Part shown: one piece after another, positions 25,935-38,583 of the stretch
Layout: each line of letters opens with the position of its first letter
Position numbering within the stretch: the first letter of the stretch is position 1
Assembly (NCBI GenBank): GCA_033439795.1
Contig: JAUTDP010000015.1
Coordinates: forward strand, 1 to 64,000
Direction of reading: 5' to 3'
DNA length: 64,000 bases
Source: Sordaria brevicollis
Lineage: Eukaryota > Ascomycota > Sordariomycetes > Sordariales > Sordariaceae
Made by a program: the position numbers and the translations under genes
Notes under the pieces: model-generated
What the model saw: the letters and a program-made list of their open reading frames with translations, nothing else
The model's database searches: none
What the model was told of the DNA's origin: nothing

Positions 25935-26330
25935 TTGCTTTTAAATCCGCTAGGGTTATTAGGGTTATTAGGGCTATTAAAATTATTAGGATTACTAAAG
26001 CCGCTAGAAGGGCCGCCGTTAAACGGGCTATTAAGTCCGCCCGAATTATTACTTTTAAAAAGGTTATTGCCGGGTCTATTAAGACCGCTAAGATTATTAA
26101 GACTTCCGGGTCCTTTTCCGCCGAAGAATTTATTAATAAATCCGTTAATAAAAGGATTATTAAAATTAAAAGGGGGCCTACCGCCTATTCCTCTACTTTT
26201 TATACCTAATTTTCTATTTTAAAGACTACCGCCTTCTATATTAGAATTAAAGCCGGTTTTTATATTACCTCCTCTAAAACTATTATCGCCGGGACCGCCG
26301 CCTATAATACCGGAATTAAAACCGGTTTTT
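25935..26330 (-). pseudogene. Element D gag low-complexity Gly/Asn/Pro region
   Basis: The minus strand encodes a low-complexity stretch such as SNNSGGLNSPFNGG and FNSPNNPNNPSGF. It lies upstream of the zinc knuckle in transcription order, as in a gag C-terminal region. The open plus-strand frame at 25935-26222, rich in Leu, Pro and Gly, is the antisense shadow of this repeat. Confidence 0.6.
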
Positions 26331-26540
26331 ATACCGAAAATTCTTCCGAAGTTACTATTACTAAGACCGCTACCTACTCCGCCGGAAAAATTTTCAATAC
26401 CTTTATTCTATCTTTTATAATTACTTTTACCCTTATCCTCTATATTTTTAATTAAAGCTTTATATTTAAAATATAATTTTAAAATATTATCGAAATCCTC
26501 CTAAATAAAACGGACCTATTCTTCGAAGGAGGTAATAATT

Positions 26541-26981
26541 TGAGAAACGCTATTTGCACGGGGTAAAAACTCTATTTACACGGGGAACATTTTTTGTTTT
26601 TTGAGGATAACTCAACGCCCAGGCCGTTTCTTGGCATAAAAACGGCATTGGGATTTTTCGTAGAATTTTGCGGATTTTTTGGTACTACAGCCAACTTCCC
26701 CCTCTTAAGAATAAGAAAGTGCCAAATTACCCTCTATTTTCATTATTTTATTTTTTAATATCTTTCTTTTTCCCCTAAACTTTAGACTAAAGTTTGGCTA
26801 ACTTTCCGGCTAGTTACGAATCAAAAAAAATAAGTAGTAGGAAGAGTAAAAAATGGCAAAAAATCCGATGTACTTTTTGTGAAATAATGAATTAATTATA
26901 ATTGTGAAAAACGGCCTTGAACTTAGTGATTTTTTTCCCCGTGCAAATAGAGTTTTTACCCCGTGCAGATAGAGGTTCTCA
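26541..26981. mobile_element. Un-RIPped MITE inserted in element D
   Basis: A 441-bp island with ordinary TG and CA content inside RIP-mutated DNA. Inverted ends of about 47 bp start TGAGAA and end TTCTCA. Each end carries two tandem copies of a CTATTTGCACGGGG motif (third copy ACACGGGG, one copy CTATCTGCACGGGG). The flanks ATAATT at 26535-26540 and 26982-26987 look like a target duplication, though the exact end is ambiguous by one base. There is no coding capacity, so it is non-autonomous. I do not recognise the superfamily. Confidence 0.85.
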
Positions 26982-27982
26982 ATAATTTAATTAATTATTT
27001 TGAAATCCTCCTCGTTAAATTTGGCTAAAATTTTCTAAATTTAAACTTCGTTTAGCGTATCCTATAAATTAATATAATTATTCTTAGTACCGTTATTAGT
27101 AAAATGTAAAAATTCTAATAATTTATTATAATCGAACTTTTTAACCGCTATTTCGTCGTTAAAAGACTTTTTAACCTATATAAAATCGTTCTATATCTTT
27201 ATTTTATTATTCTATAATATAATATTATCCTTAATAATTATATTATATTACTTCTATAAAATATTTATTTAATTAATAAATTCCTTCTTAATTTCTTAGA
27301 AGGCCATAATATACTATTCGAATTTTTTAATAGTATTTTTAATTTCGTCGGTAAATTCATTAACCCTTTTAATAAAGTCGTCGAATTCGTTTTACTTCTT
27401 TTAAACGAAATTACTAATTTTCTTAATAAAATCGTCGAATTCCTATTATTTCTTTTAAATAAATTCCTCCTTTTAATTTATAATATTATTAATTTATTTC
27501 TCTTTATTACCGAATTTCTTATTAAAATAATAAAGAAGTTTCTTTACTTTTTTATAGCCGCGAATTTACATTACGAAGTTGGGCGAAATAATAAAATTAA
27601 TACTATTATCGTTATAAATTTTCTAAAGGATTAAATAATTTACTAGCAAAATTAGAAAGATTTAAGCGAAATTAATTTAATTTTCGTCTAATATAATTAT
27701 TAATTAAGTAAAACCTTATTCGAATTAAGAATAATTAAAATAAAATAACTTTTATTATATTATATTCGTACGATAATTATACCCTAAAGGACTTTAACTA
27801 CTTATTAAATTCTAAATATTTTTTCTACCGGATAATGCTAAAATCCTTTAAATATTATTAACGATTATACTAATTCGCTAGGGATAATATCAAAAAAATC
27901 GAAATCCTATAATAACTCTTATTATATTTAATTTATCCGAAATTACTTATTACGCATTAACGCGAAATTAAATATAATAAAG

Positions 27983-28288
27983 TATTACGGGGCACGAATA
28001 AATAATAAGGTACGATATTTATTATTATACGAGGAATAGGAAATAATCCTATACGTTACAATTATTTTATACGATTATAATATAGTTAATACGTAGCCCT
28101 AATCACGTATATAAATCTAGGTAACGCCGGGACTAAAGTACTAGGGTACTATAGGTACGGTTAGTTACGGTCGTTGTAATTATAGTCGCGTTCTATTTAT
28201 CAATCCTAATACTATACGTAAATAGCTATCATCAGCTGGTGCATACAGTACGACCACCTCTATACAGGAGCAGGCAATGCCTATGACA
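27983..28288 (-). repeat. Element D 5' LTR (right)
   Basis: 306 bp; read on the minus strand it begins TGTCATAGG. The outer right end (28210-28288) is nearly RIP-free while the inner left end is heavily mutated. Confidence 0.93.
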
Positions 28289-28311
28289 GAACGGTTAAGG
28301 AACGGTTAAAT
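28289..28311. repeat. 11-bp minisatellite, right part after element D
   Basis: Reads GAACGGTTA then AGGAACGGTTA. It continues the array at 19163-19246 in phase once element D and one copy of its target duplication are removed. Confidence 0.8.
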
Positions 28312-31300
28312 ATACGCTTTTCTTATCTTATTATTTATATTCCCAATCTTTTTCCATTTTCTTTCTTAATTTTTCGTTTTTTTCCTTTATATAATAAATT
28401 TTACGATATTTTATTAAATATTTACCAATTATATTAATACATTCATTTTACACTATATTTCATTTATATTATTTATTAATTTAAATTTAACCGAATTATA
28501 AAATTTATATTATAGGTAATCGCCGCCCTTCGTACTACTTAACGTAAAACGTCATAGTAAATACAACCTTATTTAATTTTTAATAAATTCTTAATTAATA
28601 TTAATTAAAACCTTTTTAATATAATTAGAATAATATAATTACTATCCTATATAATAAAATATATTACCGTTTTCCAAATTTTTAAAGAGCGATAATTATT
28701 ATATATAACGTTAATAAAAAATTTACTAATATACGTTAATTTCGATATTATTTAAAAACTTTCTATAATTAAAATTATTTAATTACTTCACTTTATAATA
28801 AAAAACCGAATAATTTAATAATTTCGAAAAGTAAACGTATATTTCGTTTCTTTTTCTCCTATTCTTTAATTATTAAGAAATTCTAAATTATTTCAATTAT
28901 TTTCCTCAAATAATTTTAATAAATTCTAAAATTACCGAATAATAAAAGCGTATTAATTATAAATAGCCGGAAAAATAACCTTTAATAATTCTCTTTACTA
29001 ATATTACATTTAATTCTACGTATTCAAAAATAAATCCTTCCTTTATATATTATCCTTCTAATAATAAAATTACTATATATTTTTATATTTAATATTATTT
29101 CCCGAATAATACGAATACGTATTAATATAAATATATATAAGTCCCGGACTTAAATACCGTAGCCCGGTAATTTAGTCCGAATTTTAATTCCTAAAATTAA
29201 AAGCGATTAAATATCGAATTTAAATTTAAGAATAAATTTCTAAAAAGTAACTTTTCTAATATCTTTTTCGGAAATATAATTATTAAACCGGATTACCGAA
29301 CCGAATTAAATAATATATAAAATAATTATTATTAATTTAATAAAATATATTTTATTTATATCTTTATAAACTCTTATTTAATATTAATAAATATTTAAAT
29401 AATTTTGTACTTAATATAATATTAACCTTATTAATTATAATTCCTCCTTTTTATTATTACTTAAGGAAATTCGTCGTTTACCTTCCGTTAGAAATAATAT
29501 AATTTTTAGCCGTAATTAACAAATAAACGAATAATCTCCTACTTATCTTATTCCTATTATAATTAATTAAAATATTTTAATAATATTAATAATTAATATA
29601 CTTTAACGAAATAAAGGAGATAATAAATTAAAAAAATTATTAAATAATTTATCTTTATTAAATTCTCCACTACTTATTAATAATTACGAAGACGAAATTT
29701 AATTCGAAGAGCCGTATACCAATTTAATTGGTCCGTTATTATTTTATTATAATATAGTAAATTCTTCGTTTCCCTTCTTTTAAAATTTATAATTAATAAA
29801 CAAAATTTTAATAATAGTAAATAAAAAAAATAACCGGTATTTAAAAAACCGAAAGGTATTTTCGGTATAAATAATTTTATCGTAATAATTACCCTCCGAC
29901 GAAAAATTTCCTTATTAAAAATTATTCGGTAATTAAATTTTAATTTTAATAATTAAAGGAATAAATTAGTTTTAATAGGGGAAAGATAATAAATAAGAAA
30001 TAAAAGGTTCGTAATTATAATAAAAATAGAACGGCCACTGAGAAATAACGATAATTATAAAAATATAATTCCTTTTTATTTATATTCTAAAAATATTTAT
30101 CCTATATTAAATAATCTCCTATATTTTCTTTAAATCCTTATATTATTTAATATATATTAATTATTATCCTTTTATTTTTTAAACCCTTACGTCGATTTTA
30201 TTTACCTCTTATTAAAATTTTAATAAAATTTTACTAATACCCTATTAATACCCTCCGAATATTATTATATACCTTCCGTATTTATTTTATTAAGCGATAT
30301 ATTCTATATCGCCGGTAAAAATTAAATATAATTTCGAAAAAGGGATATCGGTTTAAACCGAAAAAAATCGGAATTCCCGGATAAGTTATAATATTAAATT
30401 CCAAAAGTTAAAGCTATATCGAAATTTTAATTCTTAAAGGCGGATAATATATCTATTTTTTATATTCTAAAATCCGAAAATATATCCGTCTTATAAATTA
30501 AAGATTCTAAAAGCGTTTTAATATTCCTAAAAATTATTTACGAAATAAATAATAAAAAATAAATAATAATTTTTTAAAATATATTAATCAATTTAATAAT
30601 TTATTATTTAATAATCTTTAACCAATTATTAATAATCTTTTTAATAATATTCCGAACTTCGTTTATATTAATTTACCTATAAATATTATTTAATTAAACT
30701 AATATAAATAAAAGTAAAGGAAATATAATTCTCTCCTTACCCTTCCTATTACGTTTATATAATATAAACGGTATTTCCGCCCCCTCTTTTAATATATTAA
30801 TTTAATTCAAGAATTTCGAACGAATTTTCTTATAAAACCTATAAAGTAATTTAAATACGAAATTAAATAAATCCTAATAATATTAATAAAAAGCCTTATT
30901 TATTTCCTACTAAAAAGTAAATTAAAAGAATTCTATATATTAAAAAACCGAATAAAATTAATAGTAATATCGTCGTCCCTATTTCTAAACCGCTTTTTAA
31001 AGGGTATTAATACCGGAGAGCTTCCTATAATATAAAAAAGTAATTTAAATTTATAAAACGCCCTACGAATCTAATAAAAAATATCTAATAAATTATTATC
31101 ATCGTCGTCGCTATTATTATTTATATTGTTAAATTTTTTATCCTCCTATACTCCTTTTATATTAATTTTAAATAAAAGTACCCCGGGAAATTCTATATAA
31201 AAATCCTTATTTTCCTTGTAATTTCCATTATTATCGTAATTAGAATTATTTTTACTCGGAATTATAAAAGGGTATTACGCATTATTACTAATATATTATA

Positions 31301-31366
31301 TATCCTATATATCGAATACTTCTTTTATAATATAATTATATTATTCCGAGCTTACCTTTTTCTTAA
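28312..31366. other. AT-rich RIP-mutated DNA, identity unresolved
   Basis: Very low TG/CA content and no frame longer than about 60 codons. I found no LTR pair, inverted repeat or recognisable domain. It is the left flank into which element C inserted, so it is older than element C. It may continue at 40163. Confidence 0.5.
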
Positions 31367-31371
31367 ATACT

Positions 31372-31670
31372 TAATATAGGACACCTTGTTCCCTAGTATC
31401 ACATGTAATATTACTTGAACCGATTGAATTGAATAGGGGCATAGGCACCCGGGTGCTATACCTATCCGACCGGTCCGACGGCAACTGCCTGGCAGCCGCC
31501 GCCGCGCCGCGTCGCGTCAAATCCACTTTGGGATTTCCATAAAGGATTCCTATAGAGGAGTAGCCTTCGGCTCGCCCTCTCTTTCTTACATTATCTTCTT
31601 TTCTTACTATTTTAATACTACTATTATTTTTATATATTTAGTATTTAAAATACCCTAAATTACCCTATTA
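31372..31670 (+). repeat. Element C 5' LTR (left)
   Basis: 299 bp, equal in length to 39859-40157. Its left half is nearly RIP-free (ATCACATGTAATATTACTTG) while its right half is mutated. Confidence 0.93.
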
Positions 31671-33816
31671 TATAATAATTATAATTATAATAGTAATAAT
31701 TATACTATTTCTTAATCGTATTTTTTACTAAATTGCGATTAATTCCTTTAGTAAATTCTTTTAAACTTATAGCGATCGTTTAAACCCTATATCGCAAAAT
31801 ATCGACCCCGCGATTATAATCTTTACCTCCCAAAATAAAATTCACTTATTCTATGCGTTGCAAAATAGTATAGTAAAATCCGCTCTTCTCGAATTCGTAA
31901 ATTACTAATCGTAAAATAAATATTAAGAATTCTTTTTTTAATCTACGCTTCCTCTATACTATTATATTCGCGTCGGTTTGTATTGATAATAATATTTTAA
32001 TACTTTATTACCCCGATCCGAATAATTTTTATAAAATCCTTCGATACGAAGGGTAATATAACCCGGTTCGTTATAAAATAATTTAATTAATTCCTTCGAA
32101 AATATTTCGGTTATTAATCGAAAGATAAGTATACGGTGAATTTAATATTCCGATTTATAATTATTCCTTTATTTTCCTATTATTTTTTACCCTTTTTTTT
32201 ATAAATTTAATCGAAAATAATTTATATTAACGGAAAGCTTTATTATATTTAGTAAAAACCCCCTTTAATTATAAATAGTTTTACACTATTCCTTACGTAA
32301 ATTATCCGCCCCTTTAATAATTAATATAATTAAATATAGTATTAATAAAAGTAATAACGGTAATTTCGTTAATAACCTCTTTTTAATTATAGCGAATATT
32401 TTCTCTCTATTCCGTAACCCTTTTTAATATTTTTTCCACTTTATTTCCTAATTTTCTACTACGTTATTTATTATACCGTTTATTACTTTTTAAATATTTA
32501 AAACCGATAAATTAATTAAGTTTCTTTTATTTTAATTATTTAAACCCCTTAATTTATTAATTATTAAAATATCGCCCTTAAAGCGTTTTCCCGTACGTAA
32601 TACCTACGATTTAATTATTTTTAATTATAATAACGAGGATAGCGATAATAATATAATTCCGAAGCGAATTACGTATAAAAAAATTTAATCTTATATTAAT
32701 AAAATCGAGGTTAATATATATAAATAGGGTAAAATCGTTGAATATAATATTATTATTATCGGTAAGTATATAAATGATTATTTTGCTAAGAAAAATAGGG
32801 AAGATAAAGAATATAACGATAAGAATATAAAGGTATTTATCGAAATCGATAAAGAATTTTAAGGAATTTATATTAAATTTAATAAAATTCGCGGTATTAT
32901 ATTTAAGAATTACGAAGAAATTATATTTTATTTAGCGTTATATAAACCTATTTTCGAAAAAAATGACGCTATACCCGGTAATTTCTTTACCTCTTTAAAT
33001 AACGCTTTTATTAATATAATTATTCGCGATTAACCTTCTTTTAACCGTTCGGCTAATTTTATTAACTTTAATAATAATTCCCCCGGCCCGTTTAATTACT
33101 TTAAAATTAAACTGCGTATTAAATAATTTAATACCCTACTACCCCATATTCGTAATAATATTTTCGATAAATTTAATAAGAAAATCCTTACTAAATTATT
33201 TAATATTAAACTTATAAATAATAAGGAGTAAATTATCTTTAATTTTTTTATAATTATTAAAAATTGCGAAATTAAATTCGATAAGCGTAAAAATAAATTC
33301 GTTTAGTGCGAAAATATATTCGCTTAAATTATTATTAATAATATAAAAATTTAATAATAATATTTTATTAAAATACGTAATATCTTTAAATATTCCCGTC
33401 CTATACCGTTTATTAACGTTAATAATTCTAATAACGTTAAAATTAATATTAATAGATTTAAAAATAATCCCCCTAATAAACTATATAACGTTGCCGCCGC
33501 TCCCGAAAACGATAATAATAATAATAATTCCTTAATTAATAATAATCGTAATAAACGTTATAAATATTATATTAACGTTCGCTGGGGTAAGTAATTTATA
33601 GGAATTAATAAATATAAAGAATAATATTCTAATATTCCTATTAATAAAACCGAAACGCTAATCGCCCTCGAATTTAACGAATTTAAATATTAAATTAATA
33701 TTTGTAATAAATTAAAATATATTTATATCGAATTCGATTATTTTAATAACGATTACGAAATTACGTATTAAACCGATATTTATAAGAAAAATAAGCGTAT
33801 TACCGAATCCGATAAC

Positions 33817-34090
33817 GAATCCGATTATAAAAAATATTGTAAGAATCGAATTAATTCTTATAAGAAATATAATAAATCCGGTAACGAACCCGATTATAAA
33901 AAATATTATAAAAATCGTATTAATTCCCGCAAATATTACGAATTTAATAACGAATCCGATTATAAAAAATATTGTAATAATTACGCTACTTCCTATAAAA
34001 AGCGTAATAAATCTAATAGCGAATCCGATTATAAAAAATATTATAAAAATTATAAGACGTATTACCGTCGGATTAAAGATTATAAATATA
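33817..34090 (+). repeat. In-frame 22-23-codon repeats in element C gag-like region
   Basis: Units starting GAATCCGATTATAAAAAATA begin at 33817, 33886, 33952 and 34021, spaced 69, 66 and 69 bp. All spacings are multiples of three, so the repeats were coding. The core translates as ESDYKKY, with Asn/Ser/Lys-rich spacers. The original residues are partly hidden by RIP. Confidence 0.75.
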
Positions 34091-35247
34091 ATTCTTTAAA
34101 TTCGTTAAATTCTAATTCGGACGACTATTTTAACTATATAATTTATTATAAATTCTGTAAAGTTAAATTTAAATTAAAGTTTAAGAAGTATATTAAAAAT
34201 AATAGCTCTTTAAATTCCGATTCCGATTCCGATTCCGCTTTAAACTTTAAACCTAAAAAAATTAAAAAAAACGAGATTAGCGTTTTCAACCCCTATTTTA
34301 AAGACCCTAATAATTTAAATATAATTAATAACGGTAAAGACGCTATTTATATAAATCCCGCTATATTTTATAATATTATTATAACTTTCCTTAAAGATAA
34401 AAAAATTTATAATATTAATATTAAGTAATTTACCTATTTATAGCCTTTAATATTCTAAAACGCTATAAAATTATAATAATATAATTAAATTACCTTTAAG
34501 GAGCGTATTAAATTTTATAACGATATTTATAAATTAATATCCGCTTTAATCGAACGCTTCCGCCCTAATTTAATTATAATTACGTATAAATTTAATAAAG
34601 GACGTCTCCTTCTAAAATATATTATTAAAAATAAGAACGCCCTCACTCTCTTTATTATAAAGAAATTTCGTTAAATTTACGCTATAAGAATTCTCTCTAT
34701 TTATAATAATAATTAATATAAAATAATAGTCCAAATTTAGTTAATAATAAATCCTAATATTAAAATTATCGTCCCCGGCCCCCCCACTATTAATAAATTA
34801 CGTTATTATTTAACTATTATCGAAAATATTTATACCGTCCTAATATCTTATACCCGAAATAAATACCCGTATATTAAACCCGGCTCGTATTTTAATAAAT
34901 CTTTAATTACTACCGAAGCCGCCTCCGCTTCTACTTCGAACGGTAATTAGAACCGTAACCGTAGTAACGACTACAACCGTTCGAATAACTATAATAGTAA
35001 TTATAAGAACGATTATAGTAATAATTGCGATAATAATAATTAAATTTTCTAAAGAAATAATAATAAGGATAGAAATAAGGATAAGGATAAAAATAGAGAA
35101 TACGTTAATTATATAACTTTTAATATTAACGGCGATAAGAAAAATAATTTTAATAATAAAATTATTAATTATATTAACGACTTTAATATTAATAACGCTA
35201 TTAATTTAAAAATAAACGTTTATTATATATACGGTAGCGAATTAATT

Positions 35248-35310
35248 TATTCTAAGTACTTTAAAGTCTTTAATTCTATAATTATTAAACGTCAATACGT
35301 AAAAGGTTAT
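35248..35310 (+). pseudogene. Element C C2H2 zinc-finger fossil
   Basis: The plus frame has Tyr at the codons starting 35248, 35257, 35296 and 35308. The spacing x2, x12, x3 is exactly that of a C2H2 finger (C-x2-C-x12-H-x3-H), with KVF in the usual hydrophobic position. Cys to Tyr and His to Tyr are single RIP transitions. The finger sits between gag and the polymerase. Confidence 0.6.
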
Positions 35311-36879
35311 AAATATATTAAATAACCTAATATTAAAATTATATCCCCGTTAAATTTATAACGCCGGAAATACGGCTAATATAAAAAAGTTTTTTAATTT
35401 AAAAACCTATTCTTTAAATACTTTAATATTTGCGAAGGACTTAATTCGATAAATATAATTTATTATATTAATATCCTTCTAATTAAATAGGCGTAATTTT
35501 ATAAAAAGGAGAAATTTAATAAAGGATTACTATTTAATTTTATTTATTTCCGAATTTTAGCCAAAATTATTTTTAAATCCTTAAAAATAGAAATTTATAT
35601 CGATTTAAACGTTAAAAAAATTATTATCGATTAGAATTTCTTACGGATAATAGAATATTCTATTTCGATAATATATTCTACGAAAGTTAAAAGAATAGGA
35701 AGTAAAATAATTAAATTTATAGAATAAATTATATTTATTTTCTACCTCCCGGGTAAAAACGTTAAAAGATAATTAACTTTATTAAAAATAACCGTAGTAA
35801 ATTAAATTATAAATAAATTCGAATTTAATTTATTTTTAATTAATTTATTCCTTTACTTTCATTAAACCTATATCGATTACCGGTTAATATAAATATTCTT
35901 CCCTTAAAATAATTTTAATACTTTTTTTAAAATATTATAGAACCCCGGCTTATACGTATAGAAAATTGTCCTTTTGAAGAAAATTACGTTACGATTAGGA
36001 GAGGAGCGTATAATCCCCGTTTTTTATAAACCGCTTCCGAAAAATAAGAATTTCCTATTTATATTTAATTATAAAATTATCGCAAATATAATAATTGATA
36101 TACGCACCCTACGCGTCGTATTCGTTAAAAACTCTTTATTTAGCCTTATAACCTTTTAATAAAAGTACCGAATCGGTATTATTACCAAAAATAATACCGA
36201 CGGCTACTTTTTAGTATCTTAAATCGATATTTACGAAATAATTATAGTAGTAAAAGCGTTAAATATTATAGAAGATAATCCTTCCTTATTAGTAATTAAC
36301 GTTATTAAAATCGTTATATAAGAATATATAATTCTAATTAACGTAGACCTTAATTTCGCCCCCGATATTATATTAATAGTAATTACCGAAGGCGGATATA
36401 TTTAATTTAACGATACGTAGTTTAAAGTTTTAAAGAAAAAAAAATAATTAACCTTAAATATCCGTATAAACGAATAGGCCCCCGAAATCATTACTCCGGA
36501 AGGAATCTATATTTATATTAATAATAAAATAATTATTATTGCATTAAAAAAATTAATTAAATAATTCTTTGAATTATAGAAAGAAGGAGGATTAATTAAT
36601 ATATTAAAAGAAAATATAATAAAGGTTCCCTTAGTAGAAGGTTAGTAAAATTATAAAATCGCCGCCTAATTATATTTATTAAATAGGAAAAATTAAGTAA
36701 TTATCGACGAAATTTTTAACGCTTTTTATAAATAAAGTAAAATAAATTAGGTAAAGTACGCTATACCTTTTACCTATTTAATTTTTATCGTATAGCGTAA
36801 AATATATACCGGACCGAAAGGTCGCCCAATTATTAATTTATATATTCTTAATAGCCTAATAATCCCCGATAATTACCCT

Positions 36880-37430
36880 TTACCTTTATAAGGAGAGATA
36901 ATCGCTTTTATACACGGAAAATATATTATTATAATTATCGATATAATCGCCTTCTTTTATTAATTCGGAATATAGTAGAAATGTTACGATTATTTTACTC
37001 TTATTATATATCGTAGTTTCGAATAACCGATTATAATTTAAATAGGCTTTAAAAATACGCTAATATATATATAAAAGTTTATAAATATATTTTTAAAGGA
37101 TTATAAAAATTATTACCGCGTTTATATTAATAATATCGTTATAGTAAATAATATTATTAATAAATATATATATTATTTTAACGTTATTTTTTTTTTATTT
37201 ACGTCGAAAAATATTATCCTATTTCTAAAGAAATCGTATTTAGGTTATTTTAGCGTCGAATTTCTTAATTTCTACGTCGATAATTTTAAGATATTTATAA
37301 TTAAAGATCGGATTAAGGTTTTTAAAAACCTAACCTTCTTAAATAATTTTAAAGCGCTTGAATAATATATAAATAATTTTAATTTCTTTAAATATTTTAT
37401 ATTTTACTACGTTTAATTTATCGAATTATT
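36880..37430 (+). pseudogene. Element C reverse transcriptase fossil
   Basis: The plus frame shows FFYQFGI, then FKNTLIYIQKFINIFLKDYKN, then RVYINNIVIV, then KKSYLGYFSVEFLNF, then ALEQYINNFNFF. This follows the fungal gypsy palm, active site and thumb. Both Asp of YxDD are Asn (37129-37134). Both Asp codons follow T, the context RIP attacks. Confidence 0.85.
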
Positions 37431-38583
37431 TTAATTCTAAAAGGTTATATTATTAATATCCGGATAGGAGTAGAGCAAAATCGAAAACGGGAAATTAATT
37501 AGGCGAGCGGTATACTATATAAAAATTTTCTTTAAACTTAACCTAATAAAAATCGAATCCTTTAAAACTATTTAGAAAGCTATTTACGAAGATCCTACAA
37601 TTCTTTACTATTTAAACCCTTCTTAATAAATTTTTTTATAAATCGACGGTTCTTTAGAGCGCGGCTTTAGAGGTATATTATTCTACTTCCGGCCCGAATT
37701 TACTTAGATCGAAGGAAGCCCTATCCCCGCTAATTAAATTATACCTATTATATTTTTAAATAAAGTCTTAACTAAAGTAGAAATATAATACAATCTTTTT
37801 AAATTAGAAATTATATATTTAATTTAAATAATTAGGAAATTTCGTATATAATTTTATATATACAAAAAGTTTATTATTATATTTACCGATTATTTTACTA
37901 CTAAAAATATCGTTAAATAGACTTCCCTACGTATTTCTTCAATAAATTATATAAACCGCCGCTTTATTAATATATTTATATATTTCTCCCAATATAAATT
38001 TAAAGTATATTATATCCCTAGTAAATTTAACTTCGTCTTCGATATATTAAGTCGATTCCGGACTAAATAGGATATCCCCGATAATTTTAACCCTAATAAT
38101 ATCGCCGTTCTTAATAATATTTAATATACTTTTTCCGAGGTATAAATATATAACGAAATACGTAATTAATATATTATTATATATAAGAAGGATAAAAAGT
38201 TCGCCTTTATTATAAATTACTTAATTAGATATAAAATAATTATTAAAAATAATAAAATCTTTTTAAAGCCCGATTACCCCTTCTTTATAAAAAATAGCCT
38301 TATTTATAATTTATAATTAAACGGAATTAAAGTATTTTATATTCTTTATTAATTTATTAAAGAAATATTTAACGCAATTTACGACGAAAAATATTACTTT
38401 AAATAGGATTATATATTTTACAATTTACGTAGCGTTTATTTCCCGAATAAAATACGGTAAGTAAAGTAATATATTAAATATTATTTAATATACTAATTTA
38501 ATTAGATTAATTGGAATTCGCTAATTGGTAATTACCAACTTATTAAAATTAAAGAGTAATTCCCTATATAGATTATTTCTATC

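Larger units (their letters stand above)
19247..28288 (-). mobile_element. Element D: complete-structure, RIP-dead Ty3/gypsy retrotransposon
   Basis: A 9,042-bp element with two 306-bp LTRs and the 5-bp duplication GAACG at 19242-19246 and 28289-28293. Minus orientation is shown by the polypurine tract at 19553-19564 and by pol order: gag/zinc knuckle 25-26 kb, reverse transcriptase 22.9-23.3 kb, RNase H about 22.1 kb, integrase 21.2-21.5 kb, integrase C-terminus 20.6-20.8 kb. The 1 kb between integrase and the 3' LTR is unexplained. An un-RIPped MITE (26541-26981) inserted into it later. Confidence 0.92.

Noticed and set aside
25935..26222. Leu/Pro/Gly-rich open plus-strand frame of 95 codons
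   Set aside because: It is the antisense of the Gly/Asn-rich gag stretch of element D.
33817..34090. Regular repeat spacing as a CRISPR array
   Set aside because: Repeats are in-frame coding units in a eukaryotic retrotransposon, with similar rather than unique spacers.
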